NCBI RefSeq assembly: GCF_050916355.1 | Contig: NZ_CP136946.1 | Span: forward strand, 310,001 to 374,000 | Length of the DNA stretch: 64,000 bases | Origin: Jeongeupia wiesaeckerbachi | Lineage (GTDB): Bacteria; Pseudomonadota; Gammaproteobacteria; Burkholderiales; Chitinibacteraceae | Direction: 5' to 3' | Part shown: one piece after another, positions 53,124-63,783 of the stretch | How positions within the stretch are numbered: the first letter of the stretch is position 1 | Layout: the number at the start of each line of letters is the position of its first letter | The notes under the pieces: model-generated | Seen by the model: only the letters and a program-made list of their open reading frames with translations | Told to the model about the DNA's origin: nothing | Database searches by the model: none | Translations under genes and position numbers: made by a program

Positions 53124-54496
53124 TTGCTGACCGGGTGCTTCGGCGGCAGGAACAGCGCGGCGATCTGCTGCCCACGCTTGGGCAGGCTCGGCAGCGGCTT
53201 GGTCGGCAGCGGCACGTCGATGTCGTTGCCGCGCGGACGCGAGGGTCGCGGCGCTGCTGCGGCACGGGCTTCAACGCTGTCGCGGCGCTCTTCCGGATGG
53301 CGGCGTTCACCGCGATTCGGGCGCTCCGGCTGCACCGGCTGCACCGGCGTCGTACCCGGTGAATAACCCGGTACCGGCGTCAGCGGCAGTTCTTTCTTGA
53401 TCAGCTTCTGGATCAGGCCGTAAGCCTTGTCCTCGCCCGGATCCACCAGCGAGATCGCCACGCCCTTGGCACCAGCGCGACCGGTCCGGCCGATCCGGTG
53501 GACATAGTCCTCGGGGTTGTTCGGCAGCTCGAAGTTGACCACATAGGGCAGCTCGGAAATATCCAGGCCACGCGCGGCGACGTCGGTCGCCACCAGAATC
53601 TGCAGCGTACCGTCCTTGAAGCGCTGCAGCGTCTCGAGCCGGGCGCGCTGTTCGCGATCGCCATGGATGGCCTCGCAATTGAAACCGGCCCGCTTGAGTT
53701 CGCGCGATACGCTATCGGCGCCGATCTTGGTGCGGTTGAAGACGATGACCTGGCCCATCTGGTGCGTGCGGATCAGGTGCGCCAGCAGCGCCGGCTTGCG
53801 ATGCGTTTCGCACGGGTGCAGCAGCTGCTCGACGTTGTCGTTGGTCGCGTTCTGCCGCGCCACTTCGACCAGTTCCGGATTGTTCAGGAATTCGGCCGAC
53901 AGCTTCTTGATTTCGGGCGAGAACGTCGCCGAGAACAGCAGCGTCTGCTTGCGCTTGGGCAACATCGAGATGATCTTCTTGATGTCGAGGATGAAACCCA
54001 TGTCGAGCATGCGGTCGGCTTCGTCCAGCACCAGGATCTCGACTTGCGACAGGTTCACCGACTTCTGCTGCACGTGGTCGAGCAGCCGGCCCGGCGTAGC
54101 AATCAGCACTTCGACGCCGGCACGCAACGCCGGAATCTGCGCCTTGATGTCGACGCCGCCAAACACGATATGACTGCGTAAAGGCATGAACTGCGAATAG
54201 GTTTTGACGTTTTCGCCAACCTGGTCGGCCAGCTCGCGCGTCGGCGTCAGGATCAGCGCACGCACCGGATGCTTGGCCGGCGAAACGCTGTTGCTGGCAT
54301 GCGGCGCCAGCAGAGTCAGGATCGGCAGCGTGAACGCAGCCGTCTTGCCGGTACCGGTCTGTGCTGCACCGAGCACGTCACGGCCGGCGAGCACCAGCGG
54401 AATGGCTTTGGACTGAATCGGCGTCGGGTTTTCGTAACCCATGGCCTCGACGGCCTGCTGTACTTCCCGGGCCAAGCCCAGGGTCGAAAAACTCAT
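53120..54496 (-). CDS. rhlE: DEAD-box RNA helicase, RhlE-type
   Basis: 458 residues. All motifs are present in order: Q-motif YENPTPIQSKAIP, AQTGTGKTAAF, PTRELADQV, LVLDEADRMLDMGF, FSATFS, and HRIGRTGRAG. The C-terminal tail is Pro/Arg-rich and disordered (NRGERRHPEERRDS). It remodels RNA, probably in ribosome assembly or decay. The start at MSFSTLGLA (54496) is the family N-terminus; a longer frame upstream is not used. Coupled to the thioesterase gene by a four-base overlap. Confidence 0.93.
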   Translation of the reverse strand: MSFSTLGLAREVQQAVEAMGYENPTPIQSKAIPLVLAGRDVLGAAQTGTGKTAAFTLPILTLLAPHASNSVSPAKHPVRALILTPTRELADQVGENVKTYSQFMPLRSHIVFGGVDIKAQIPALRAGVEVLIATPGRLLDHVQQKSVNLSQVEILVLDEADRMLDMGFILDIKKIISMLPKRKQTLLFSATFSPEIKKLSAEFLNNPELVEVARQNATNDNVEQLLHPCETHRKPALLAHLIRTHQMGQVIVFNRTKIGADSVSRELKRAGFNCEAIHGDREQRARLETLQRFKDGTLQILVATDVAARGLDISELPYVVNFELPNNPEDYVHRIGRTGRAGAKGVAISLVDPGEDKAYGLIQKLIKKELPLTPVPGYSPGTTPVQPVQPERPNRGERRHPEERRDSVEARAAAAPRPSRPRGNDIDVPLPTKPLPSLPKRGQQIAALFLPPKHPVSK

Positions 54497-54742
54497 TAGC
54501 GGTCTGCCCTGCGGTTGCTGCGCGCAGAATGCGCCAACAGCTTGAAAGAAAGGCAGAAATGTACACCCAAGCCACCCACGCTGCATCCCCAATTGGCACA
54601 TTCCGCCCCCGCAGACCGCCATGCGGCGGCAAATGGCCTCTTGCTGCAAGCTATGTGACAGCAACGAGCGAAAATGGGCGCTCGCCGATTCGGGCCGACC
54701 GCTCTACACTGCCGGTATTTTCAGCAACAGGAGTCTCGCCCC

Positions 54743-55651
54743 ATGTACGAAGCCGCCCGCCAACACCTCTCCACGGTGCGAGATTGCCTGCGTTTTGCCG
54801 TCACCCGCTTCAACGATGCCGGGCTCTTTTACGGCCACGGCACCGACAACGCCTTCGACGAGGCGGTCTACCTGCTGCTGGCGACGCTGAAGCTGCCGCT
54901 CGACAAACTCGAGCCCTTCCTCGAAGCCCGGCTGCTGCCGTCCGAGGTCGACAAGCTGGTCGAGGTGATCCGCAAGCGCGCCGACGAGCACATCCCGACC
55001 GCCTACCTGACCCGCGAAGCCTGGCTGGGCGAGTACAAGTTCTACGTCGACGAGCGCACCATCGTGCCGCGTTCGTTCATCGCCGAGCTGCTGTTCAATG
55101 AAGCGTTCGAACCGTGGATCGAACATCCGGAGCTGGTGCACCGCGCGCTCGACCTGTGCACCGGTTCGGGCTGCCTGGCGATCCTGCTGGCCGACGCCTT
55201 CCCCGACGCGGCGATCGACGCCGTCGACCTGAGCCCGGATGCGCTCGACGTCGCCGAGATCAATGTCGCCGACTATCAACTCGGCGACCGCATCGACCTG
55301 CTCGACGGTGACCTGTTCGAGCCGGTGACCGGCGAAGTCTACGACCTGATCATCTCGAACCCGCCCTATGTCGACGCCCCGTCGATGGACGAACTGCCAG
55401 AGGAATACCGCCACGAACCGGAAATGGCGCTCGGCAGCGGCGACGACGGCCTCGACATCACCCGCAAGCTGATCGATACCGCCAGCGCCTTCCTCAACCC
55501 GCGCGGCGTACTCGTCGTCGAGATCGGCCACAACCGCGACGTACTCGAAGCCAGCTACCCGCAGCTGCCTTTTGTCTGGCTGGACACCGCCAGCGGCGAC
55601 GGCTTCGTTTTCCTGCTGACGCGCGAAATGCTGGTCGAAGCCGGGCTGTAA
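54743..55651 (+). CDS. prmB: 50S ribosomal protein L3 glutamine methyltransferase
   Basis: 302 residues. ALDLCTGSGCLAILLADAFP binds SAM, and SNPPYVDAPSMDELPEEYRHEP is the catalytic NPPY motif with the PrmB-type continuation. The N-terminal helical part (YGHGTDNAFDEAVYLLL) is specific to PrmB rather than PrmC. It methylates a glutamine of ribosomal protein L3. CAGGAG precedes ATG 54743. Divergent from the rhlE unit. Confidence 0.94.
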   Translation: MYEAARQHLSTVRDCLRFAVTRFNDAGLFYGHGTDNAFDEAVYLLLATLKLPLDKLEPFLEARLLPSEVDKLVEVIRKRADEHIPTAYLTREAWLGEYKFYVDERTIVPRSFIAELLFNEAFEPWIEHPELVHRALDLCTGSGCLAILLADAFPDAAIDAVDLSPDALDVAEINVADYQLGDRIDLLDGDLFEPVTGEVYDLIISNPPYVDAPSMDELPEEYRHEPEMALGSGDDGLDITRKLIDTASAFLNPRGVLVVEIGHNRDVLEASYPQLPFVWLDTASGDGFVFLLTREMLVEAGL

Positions 55652-55667
55652 TCACCAACGTCCCATT

Positions 55668-55697
55668 AAAAACGCCACCTGCAAAGGTGGCGTTTTT
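55668..55697 (+). terminator. Intrinsic terminator downstream of prmB
   Basis: AAAAACGCCACC (55668-55679), 6-nt loop, GGTGGCGTTTTT (55686-55697). Perfect stem with T-run. Confidence 0.9.
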
Positions 55698-55829
55698 CAT
55701 CTCCGTCCCCATCCGGGCTCATCAGCATCGCAGGCAAGTTCATCGGCCAGCTTGCAGTATTCAGACCCTTATCGATGATTGCCGACACGATCGGAAGGCG
55801 GTGAACCTGCGACCGACTGTCCGGCTTCG

Positions 55830-56231
55830 CTACTGCACCACCAAGGACCCGCTCGACATCGAGACCGCCATACGATGGAACACCCAAGGCAGATCGGGCA
55901 GCGAGATCAGATGCCGGACATGCATGTGCTCGACCCCCGGTGGCATGTCGCCGATATCAGCGGATTGCTGGGCATAGGGAATGCCGCTGACCAGATGGTC
56001 GAGTTCTGCCGATGGCAGCATCTGCGAATACAGCTCATAGGGCTCGTCGCCCAGTGACAACGTTCTGCTGAGCTTCAACTGCAAGCCGACCATCTGCGGT
56101 TCCGGTTCTCGCGCCCCGTCATAAGCTGTCTTAATTCTGACATTTTTTACAGCAGATGCCCCCCACCCCGCATCGCCGCCATATGCGAGCCATGGAGACA
56201 AAACCAGCATCCATGCAAGCAAGATCTTCAT
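55830..56231 (-). CDS. Small exported hypothetical protein
   Basis: 133 residues with an N-terminal signal peptide (MKILLAWMLVLSPWLAYG). The mature part has few charged clusters and no cysteines; no family recognised. It is flanked by the prmB terminator and an unrelated GNAT gene. Composition is somewhat lower in GC than its neighbours. Confidence that it is a real gene rests on the clean signal peptide and length. Confidence 0.5.
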   Translation of the reverse strand: MKILLAWMLVLSPWLAYGGDAGWGASAVKNVRIKTAYDGAREPEPQMVGLQLKLSRTLSLGDEPYELYSQMLPSAELDHLVSGIPYAQQSADIGDMPPGVEHMHVRHLISLPDLPWVFHRMAVSMSSGSLVVQ

Positions 56232-56376
56232 GGCACGAACTCCGCGATTGTCAGGAGGGCCGTCATTCCGGGAATTTTTAGTGGCAGTCCTCGCCGTAAT
56301 CTAGGCCGTTTTCTGACAGCTAACCGGAGCGCGTGTATTCCGGCCGACGAACGTACGCAGTGCACCATGCCAGCAC

Positions 56377-56853
56377 TCACGCAGGCCCGGCGACCGTCTC
56401 CAGCACCTTGCTCATAAACACACTGAACTCGTTGTCCACGCAGTCGCCGAATGGTCCGCAGCACGCAAAGCCATTGCGTTCGTACAAGCCATGCGCCGGA
56501 AAAAAAGCCGGCGACGAGCCGGTTTCCAGGCTCAGCCGCGCATAGCCACGGTGCATGGCCTCATCCTGCAGCACGCCCAGGATGGCCTGTGCCACACCAC
56601 GGCGCAGATGCCCGCGCGCGGTGCGCATCGACTTGATCTCGCCATGCCCGTCGCCCAAGTCCTTCAGCGCGCCGCAACCGAGCAGCGCCTCGCCGTCCCA
56701 CGCGGTCCAGAACGTCACCGCCGGCACTTTCAAGCCGGACAGATCGAGCGCCTGCACACAGCCGTCGGGCGAATTGGCCTGCATGCCGGCGAGGTGCTCG
56801 CGCAGCAAGGCATGAACCTGCGGATGACTCAGGTCATCGATCACGATACACAT
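56377..56853 (-). CDS. GNAT-family N-acetyltransferase
   Basis: 158 residues. GEALLGCGALKDLGDGHGEIKSMRTARGHLRRGVAQAIL contains the acetyl-CoA pyrophosphate loop (R-G-x-L-R-R-G-V-A), and the ERNGFACCGPFGDY-like end is usual for small-molecule GNATs. Substrate unknown. ATG 56853 is chosen, since the HALLREHLAGM helix follows at the normal distance. Downstream of and on the same strand as the SRPBCC gene, 32 bases apart. Confidence 0.83.
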   Translation of the reverse strand: MCIVIDDLSHPQVHALLREHLAGMQANSPDGCVQALDLSGLKVPAVTFWTAWDGEALLGCGALKDLGDGHGEIKSMRTARGHLRRGVAQAILGVLQDEAMHRGYARLSLETGSSPAFFPAHGLYERNGFACCGPFGDCVDNEFSVFMSKVLETVAGPA

Positions 56854-56885
56854 GGCGGCGTCCGGTATTTGACCGAGGGGTGGAC

Positions 56886-57296
56886 TCAAGCGCTTGCCTC
56901 GACATAGCGCGCGAAGCGATCGAGGATGCTTTGCCAGCCCTGCCGCTGCTGCTCGGCGCTGTGTGCGTCTTCGGCATCGAAGGTTTCACTCAGCCTCACG
57001 CCATCGGCAACCGGCTCGAACGTCACGGTCACCGTTCGGCCATCGCCCATCGCGTACTCGATCAGGTGATGCGTGACGATGCGGGTATACACGCCCTCGA
57101 AATCAAAACCGAAGCTGCCATCTTTGGCCTCCATCCGCGCGCTGAACGTACCGCCCTCGCGCAAATCCACCCGGCTGCTGGTGGTATGCCAGTCATCGGA
57201 TGCGGCATTCCAGCGGACGATATCGTCGGGGTTGTTCCAGGCGGCCCAGACTTGCTCCGAACCGGCCTTGACGATGGTTGCCACGGTAATTTTCAT
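56886..57296 (-). CDS. SRPBCC/AHSA1-type protein
   Basis: 136 residues. The activator-of-Hsp90 homologue 1-like (START-like) fold is shown by VWAAWNNPDDIVRWNAASDDWHTT, an aromatic-rich first helix-loop, and by the ending QRQGWQSILDRFARYVE. Small ligand-binding proteins of unknown ligand. GGAG lies ahead of ATG 57296. Likely cotranscribed with the GNAT gene. Confidence 0.85.
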   Translation of the reverse strand: MKITVATIVKAGSEQVWAAWNNPDDIVRWNAASDDWHTTSSRVDLREGGTFSARMEAKDGSFGFDFEGVYTRIVTHHLIEYAMGDGRTVTVTFEPVADGVRLSETFDAEDAHSAEQQRQGWQSILDRFARYVEASA

Positions 57297-57835
57297 TTTT
57301 TCTCCAGAAGTACAACGCTTATCGATCCTTCCCGACACGGCCCATAACGGCCATCCCAAACAATGGCACGCCGACTGCGCGGCCCCTGCAGCGCAGTGCC
57401 GGTCTTCACGCCCCCGCCAAGAGCAAGCAAATACGCGGCGGATTCAATGCACGATCAACTCGGATATGGAACCGTAGCAAAGAGCACTCACGCCATGGTG
57501 GATCCGGTCAAGCCCTCGACGAGTGAGAGTACATTTCATTCCCCATCAAACCCCGCCCCCAAGTTTTATACACTTTCAACCATGAAATTCAAACCGTTGG
57601 AAGCAACGAACGCATCCAATCACTTGGCACCAATACAAGCAAGGGCTTCTTGGCCTAACCGCGGCCGAAAATCAAATTCATTCAACGAGTTTTGCCGCAG
57701 ACAGCCGATTGAAATGATCTCCTTAAATCACCCCAGAGATCGACCACGGCATCAATTTCCCCGCAACGAGCGAGTAAATCATGTTCACGCAGAAAATTCA
57801 CCCAGCCAGCCCATGCCGGCTGGTCTATTTCTTCG
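57297..57835. other. Gap without supported gene
   Basis: About 540 bases of lower GC. Open frames exist on both strands, including a minus-strand stretch at 57682-57885 with plausible protein-like text (AWAGWVNFLREHDLLARCGEI), but it lacks a start context and overlaps the next gene. It may be a decayed gene remnant. Confidence 0.35.
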
Positions 57836-58408
57836 TCAGGGTGTGGATATCGCGAAATTTGACGACTTGCTGATGTCGGGCTCATTAAACCTCAAATAAT
57901 TAACCCCACAACCGGAATACTCTTCGGCCAATCTCAAGTAGTTCCCGTTCGAGCCCTGCAACGCGTAGACATCGCCCTTGTTAACCCCCAAATTCTGTGA
58001 CGAGAAATCATAATTCCCGCGACGGACAAAGGTAATGGGCTCGGCGGAGGTCGAATAATTTCGGGAGTACGGATAATCCCCGGTTGTGCCGACGTAGTAG
58101 TTTGCGTAGCTGCCGGTCGCAATCTTCAGCTTGCAACGCAGCGAACCGTTGTTATCGGAACAACTTTCCAGGACAACCTTGGCCCCTACCACATTCGTGC
58201 GCAACAAATAAGCGGCATAAGAAGACCGTTGTATATTATTGCAGGCGCCACTGACCGGCGCCGCATAGTCGAAGCCGATTGCATCGGTGGTCGGACTACT
58301 CGGGCTTGGCCACCCCAGTTTAAGATAGATTGCGTCCCCTTCCTTTAAGGCAAAGGCGGCAGGAGAGAAAAGAAACGAAACGACAAGGCAAAGCCTACAA
58401 GCACGCAT
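57836..58408 (-). CDS. Secreted hypothetical protein
   Basis: 190 residues. A signal peptide ends PAAFA. The mature part has several cysteines (GACNN, ESCSD, LRCKL, SGCGV) and Tyr/Asn-rich strands suggesting a beta-rich secreted protein. No family recognised. AAGGAG about 7 bases before ATG 58408 decides the start over a TTG two codons earlier. Lower GC than flanking housekeeping genes. Confidence 0.65.
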   Translation of the reverse strand: MRACRLCLVVSFLFSPAAFALKEGDAIYLKLGWPSPSSPTTDAIGFDYAAPVSGACNNIQRSSYAAYLLRTNVVGAKVVLESCSDNNGSLRCKLKIATGSYANYYVGTTGDYPYSRNYSTSAEPITFVRRGNYDFSSQNLGVNKGDVYALQGSNGNYLRLAEEYSGCGVNYLRFNEPDISKSSNFAISTP

Positions 58409-58997
58409 GACCAACTCCTTTTAAAGCATCGCACAGCAAAACGCGCCCCTGCCCTCGATGTGGCATTCTTCCGCGCCATGAACAACGCCGCGAATACAAC
58501 GATTCAAGCTAACACAGTTGAATAATCGGATATCGCGTCCCGACCAACGTATTGAATTCAAAATTGCTTATATTCCGATCAACAAAAAGATCCCGGCCAC
58601 GGCCGGGGGTTTCGGAATTGCATGCGATTACATCGTCTCGAGCTATCCCAACAGCCCCGTCGATACCGGCCGTTACCGAACAGGCTCGCACGGACATCGT
58701 GAGCACCGCGCACACCTTGAATCACCGTATTGCAGCTTCAGCAGGCGGCCCGGCGACGCAACTCCAGCGTACCGCCGACTCGATCGGCGACCCGGTGCTC
58801 GCCGAAGCGCTCACCGCCTCGGCAACGAAGCTGCACGAGACCGGCTTGCAGCGACTGGAGCAAGCTTGAGCAGCATGCCAACGAAGCGCGCCGTCGGATG
58901 GCCACGGCTCAACCGTCTTCGAGTTCAAGCAAGGCCAGCGCCAGGCGGCGTGCGTATCCATCACTCGCACGCTGCGGCGCCCGTTTCACCGCGCCAC
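58409..58997. other. Degraded region, no intact gene
   Basis: Protein-like text appears in short pieces in different plus-strand frames, for example DSIGDPVLAEALTASATKLH before base 58869 and TVFEFKQGQRQAAC after it, as if a gene had been broken by frameshifts. No intact gene or ribosome site is supported. Confidence 0.35.
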
Positions 58998-59564
58998 CTA
59001 TTCGAGGATTTCCGGCAAGGTCGCGGCGCTGGCGCCGTTGCGGTTGTTGTATGCGTTCACCAGGGCCTGCTCCAGCTTACGACGGTCAACGACATGATCG
59101 GCAGGAGCTTCATCATCGCCTTTCAGCCCCAGCGACCCGACGTAGTAGTAACTCACCTTGTCCAGATCGGCACCGTCGCGGGTCAGGCGTCGATCGCCGA
59201 CGATAGCGAGGCTTTCCTGCGCCAGCCGCCGATACCAGCGCGAATCAGCAAGTCATTCACGCATCGTTTGCTCGCCGACGCTGTTGCGAATGTTCGCTTG
59301 TTTGAGCAAGCGCAACAGTTCATCAGCGTCAGCAGCAAGGGGTGACGGTTGATCACCGTCACCGGCCTGATTACCGGCAGACGCGACCCGCGACGGGGCA
59401 GGCGTCGCCGGCTGTACCGCAGCCGGGCCGGGATCGGCCTTGCCGCCGACGAGCCCCGACTGGGAAAGCACCCCGATCAATCCGCTGACCGCGACAATGA
59501 CGCCGACAATGCCGGTCAGAATGCTGGGCAACGTTTTCCACCAAGAACCCTTTTCCTCGTCCAT
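58998..59564 (-). pseudogene. Membrane-anchored protein gene interrupted by in-frame TGA
   Basis: From ATG 59564 the protein starts MDEEKGSWWKTLPSILTG with one membrane helix, a Pro/Ala linker and a helical part, ending at TGA (59253-59255). The same frame then continues open for another 84 codons (LADSRWYRRLAQESL... to TAG at 58998) with normal codon bias and protein-like text. A TGG-to-TGA change, or less likely readthrough, would explain this. An upstream GTG at 59597 is an alternative start. Family unknown. Confidence 0.6.
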
Positions 59565-59687
59565 AGCCTTGCCCACCGAATCAGCGGCGCTTTGCACACC
59601 TACTTTCCGCTATGGCAGCAAGGCACGACGACGACGCTACGTTCGGATGAACGGAACACTCAATCGCGTATCGCAAGCGACAAACGA

Positions 59688-61409
59688 TCACATCGCTTCG
59701 AGCACGTCGATGCCCAGCAGCCCCAAACCAGTCGACAGCGTTTTCGCCGTCGCGGCGCACAGCGCCAGCCGGCTGGCGCGCACCTCGCCTTCGGATTTGA
59801 GCACCGGGCAGGCTTCGTAGAAGCGGCTGAACTTCGTCGCCAGCTGGTACAGATAGGCGCAGAGGAAATGCGGGCAGGTGTCGGCGGCGACCTGTTGCAG
59901 CAGCTCGGGGAACTGCGCCAGTTGCAGCGCCAGCTGGTGCTCGGCCGGCTCGGCGATCACGATGGCCGCATGCGCGTCGAACTCGCCGGCCTGGCGGAAG
60001 ATGCTGGCGATCCGCGTGTACGCGTATTGCAGGTAAGGCGCGGTGTTGCCTTCGAAGCTCAGCATCGTGTTCCAGTCGAACACGTAATCGCTGGTGCGGT
60101 GCTTGGACAGATCGGCGTACTTGACCGCGCCGATGCCGACGACATGAGCGATCTGCTTGCGCGTCGCTTCGTCCAGATCCGGATTCTTGCTGCTGACCAG
60201 CTCGAAGGCGCGCTGTTCGGCCTCGGCCAGCAGCTCGGCCAGTTTGACGACGCCGCCGGAACGGGTTTTGAACGGCTTGCCGTCGTCGCCCATCATTGTG
60301 CCGAAGGCGACGTGTTCGAGCTGCATGCTCGCCGGCACAAAGCCGGCCTTGCGCGCCAGCGTGAACACCTGCTGGAAGTGCAGGCCCTGGCGTGCGTCGA
60401 CGACGTAGAGCGCGCGGTCAGCCTTGAGCTTGCCGGCACGGTAGCGCGCAGCGGCGAGATCCGAGGTCGAATACAGATAGCCACCGTCCTGCTTCTGCAC
60501 GATGTAGGCCTGCGGCTCGCCGTCCTTGTTCTTGAATTCGTCGAGGAAGACGACCTGCGCGCCTTCGGACTCGGTGACAAGGCCCTGCGCCTTCAGATCG
60601 GCGACCACCGGTGCAAGGTCGTCGTTGTAGGCCGACTCGCCCATCACGTCGTCGCGGGTCAGCTGCACGCCGAGCGTGGCGTAAACGGCTTCGCAATGCG
60701 TCAGCGAAATGTCGAGGAAGCGTTCCCACAGCGCGCGCACGCGCACGTCGCCGCCCTGCAGCTTCACCACGTAATCACGGGCGCGGGTGGCGAAGGCTTC
60801 GTCTTCGTCGAAGCGCACCTTGGCGGCGCGGTAGAAGCCTTCGAGGTCGTTGAGCGCCAGCGTGTCGTCGCTGCCGTCTTCCTCGCGCTCGACCAGAAAC
60901 GCCGTCAGCATGCCGAATTGCGTGCCCCAGTCACCGACGTGGTTCTGGCGGATCACGTCGTGGCCCTGGAAGCTCAGCACCCGGGCGAGCGCGTCGCCGA
61001 TGATGGTCGAGCGCAGGTGGCCGACGTGCATTTCCTTGGCGAGGTTCGGCGACGAGTAATCGATGACGACCTTCTGCACGGCCGCTGCGCCGGTACCGAG
61101 ACGGACGTCGCCGTGCTGGCGCGCCACCTGCGCGGCCAGGAAGGCGTCGTCGAGGGTGATGTTGATGAAGCCCGGGCCGGCGATCTCGATCTTGCTGGCA
61201 ATGCCGGCCAGATCGAGCGCATCGATGACCTTGGCGGCCAGCTCGCGCGGGTTCTGCTTGAGCTTCTTGGCCGCGCCCATCACGCCATTGGCCTGATAGT
61301 CGCCGAACTCGGGTCGCGAAGCCGGTGCCACCGCGGCAGGTGCGTCGGGCACGCCGACGGCGGCAAGCGCGGCGGCAACACGGGTCGAGATCAGTTCGTG
61401 GAGGGTCAT
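59688..61409 (-). CDS. argS: Arginyl-tRNA synthetase
   Basis: 573 residues. The class I HIGH-type motif is MHVGHLRSTIIGD; VIDYSSPNLAKE precedes it as in all ArgRS, and the Arg-specific anticodon-binding domain ends in LCAATAKTLSTGLGLLGIDVLEAM. The N-terminal additional domain (about 1-100) is present. It charges tRNA-Arg. Start at MTLHELISTRV (61409). Divergent from recQ. Confidence 0.97.
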   Translation of the reverse strand: MTLHELISTRVAAALAAVGVPDAPAAVAPASRPEFGDYQANGVMGAAKKLKQNPRELAAKVIDALDLAGIASKIEIAGPGFINITLDDAFLAAQVARQHGDVRLGTGAAAVQKVVIDYSSPNLAKEMHVGHLRSTIIGDALARVLSFQGHDVIRQNHVGDWGTQFGMLTAFLVEREEDGSDDTLALNDLEGFYRAAKVRFDEDEAFATRARDYVVKLQGGDVRVRALWERFLDISLTHCEAVYATLGVQLTRDDVMGESAYNDDLAPVVADLKAQGLVTESEGAQVVFLDEFKNKDGEPQAYIVQKQDGGYLYSTSDLAAARYRAGKLKADRALYVVDARQGLHFQQVFTLARKAGFVPASMQLEHVAFGTMMGDDGKPFKTRSGGVVKLAELLAEAEQRAFELVSSKNPDLDEATRKQIAHVVGIGAVKYADLSKHRTSDYVFDWNTMLSFEGNTAPYLQYAYTRIASIFRQAGEFDAHAAIVIAEPAEHQLALQLAQFPELLQQVAADTCPHFLCAYLYQLATKFSRFYEACPVLKSEGEVRASRLALCAATAKTLSTGLGLLGIDVLEAM

Positions 61410-61537
61410 CGGTCTTCCTGCTTCATGCGTATTCGGGTCAATCGCGCATTTTACCCGAGCCGGCCGGCGAGCGGCCGGCGACGCTTCACCTTCGGTCCGG
61501 CGTACAATGGCCGGCTTCCCGCGATCCAAGTCCCCCG

Positions 61538-63322
<1,785 letters not shown>

Positions 63323-63550
63323 GTCGCCCTTCTGCGGCTGCGGCTGCGGCTGCGGCTGCGCATTCTGTTCCCATGCGCCGGAACCCTGAGGGCGACCTTC
63401 GGGCCCTCCTCATGGACTCGCGCCCATTCCGGTTCCCCTGCTTCGGGCGGCCACAAACTGCCTTGGCTCGCTCGCCTGCCCGCATAGGTTCTGAGTCCTG
63501 CTTGACCCAGCGCAAGACCCCGCACATCGGCGGGCGTTTTCACGCGCCAT
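63323..63550 (-). repeat. Intergenic repeat, copy C, with hexanucleotide array
   Basis: On the minus strand this region matches the element at 25780-25929: a 21-base block at 63456-63476 (19 of 21) and CCGGAATGG followed by CCATGAGGA at 63407-63432. It also contains about five tandem units of CTGCGG at 63332-63361, which on the other strand correspond to the GCAGCC found once in copy B. No gene is supported here. Confidence 0.6.
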
Positions 63551-63554
63551 GCGG

Positions 63555-63583
63555 TTGACTTCGCCACCGATGCAGCCTAGATT
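63555..63583 (+). promoter_or_regulatory. Sigma70-type promoter of a short transcript upstream of the GMP reductase gene
   Basis: TTGACT (63555-63560), exactly 17 bases, TAGATT (63578-63583). It predicts a transcript start near 63590, followed by a hairpin leader and the terminator at 63647-63677. Confidence 0.65.
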
Positions 63584-63589
63584 GGAACC

Positions 63590-63677
63590 GTTGCGCGCAG
63601 ACCCTAAGTGGCTGATGGCGCAAGGATTTTTGCAAATTTGTTTCGGAAAAGGGGAGCGGCATGCCGCTCCCCTTTTT
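63590..63677 (+). ncRNA. Candidate small RNA or attenuated leader of the GMP reductase gene
   Basis: About 88 nt between a good promoter and a perfect terminator. TTGCGC (63591-63596) pairs with GCGCAA (63618-63623). This is followed by a U-rich single-stranded stretch (63627-63643) and then the terminator stem, the general layout of Hfq-dependent sRNAs. It could instead be a premature-termination leader for the gene at 63784. No known family recognised. Confidence 0.5.
63647..63677 (+). terminator. Strong intrinsic terminator
   Basis: AAAAGGGGAGCGGC (63647-63660) pairs with GCCGCTCCCCTTTT (63663-63676), with a short loop and a T5 run. It lies 107 bases before the start of the next gene, so it ends an upstream RNA. 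Confidence 0.9.
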
Positions 63678-63783
63678 ATTGGGGCCCCCGTTTTTTTCAA
63701 CACGCAGTCTGCGCGCTCGAACACCGTTCCGGCGTGCAGGGCCGGTGCACCCCCGGCATTGCCAACGGAGAGGATTACACCCG

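Noticed and set aside
57682..57885. 67-codon minus-strand frame with protein-like text
   Set aside because: Overlaps the end of the secreted-protein gene and lacks start context; at most a remnant, so it is mentioned only in the gap entry.
57363..57899. 178-codon plus-strand open frame
   Set aside because: Composition and text are not protein-like, no ribosome site, and it overlaps the end of a better minus-strand gene with a signal peptide.
63332..63361. Tandem CTGCGG units considered as a short CRISPR-like array or a minisatellite gene
   Set aside because: Six-base units without spacers; it is a simple microsatellite inside an extragenic repeat.
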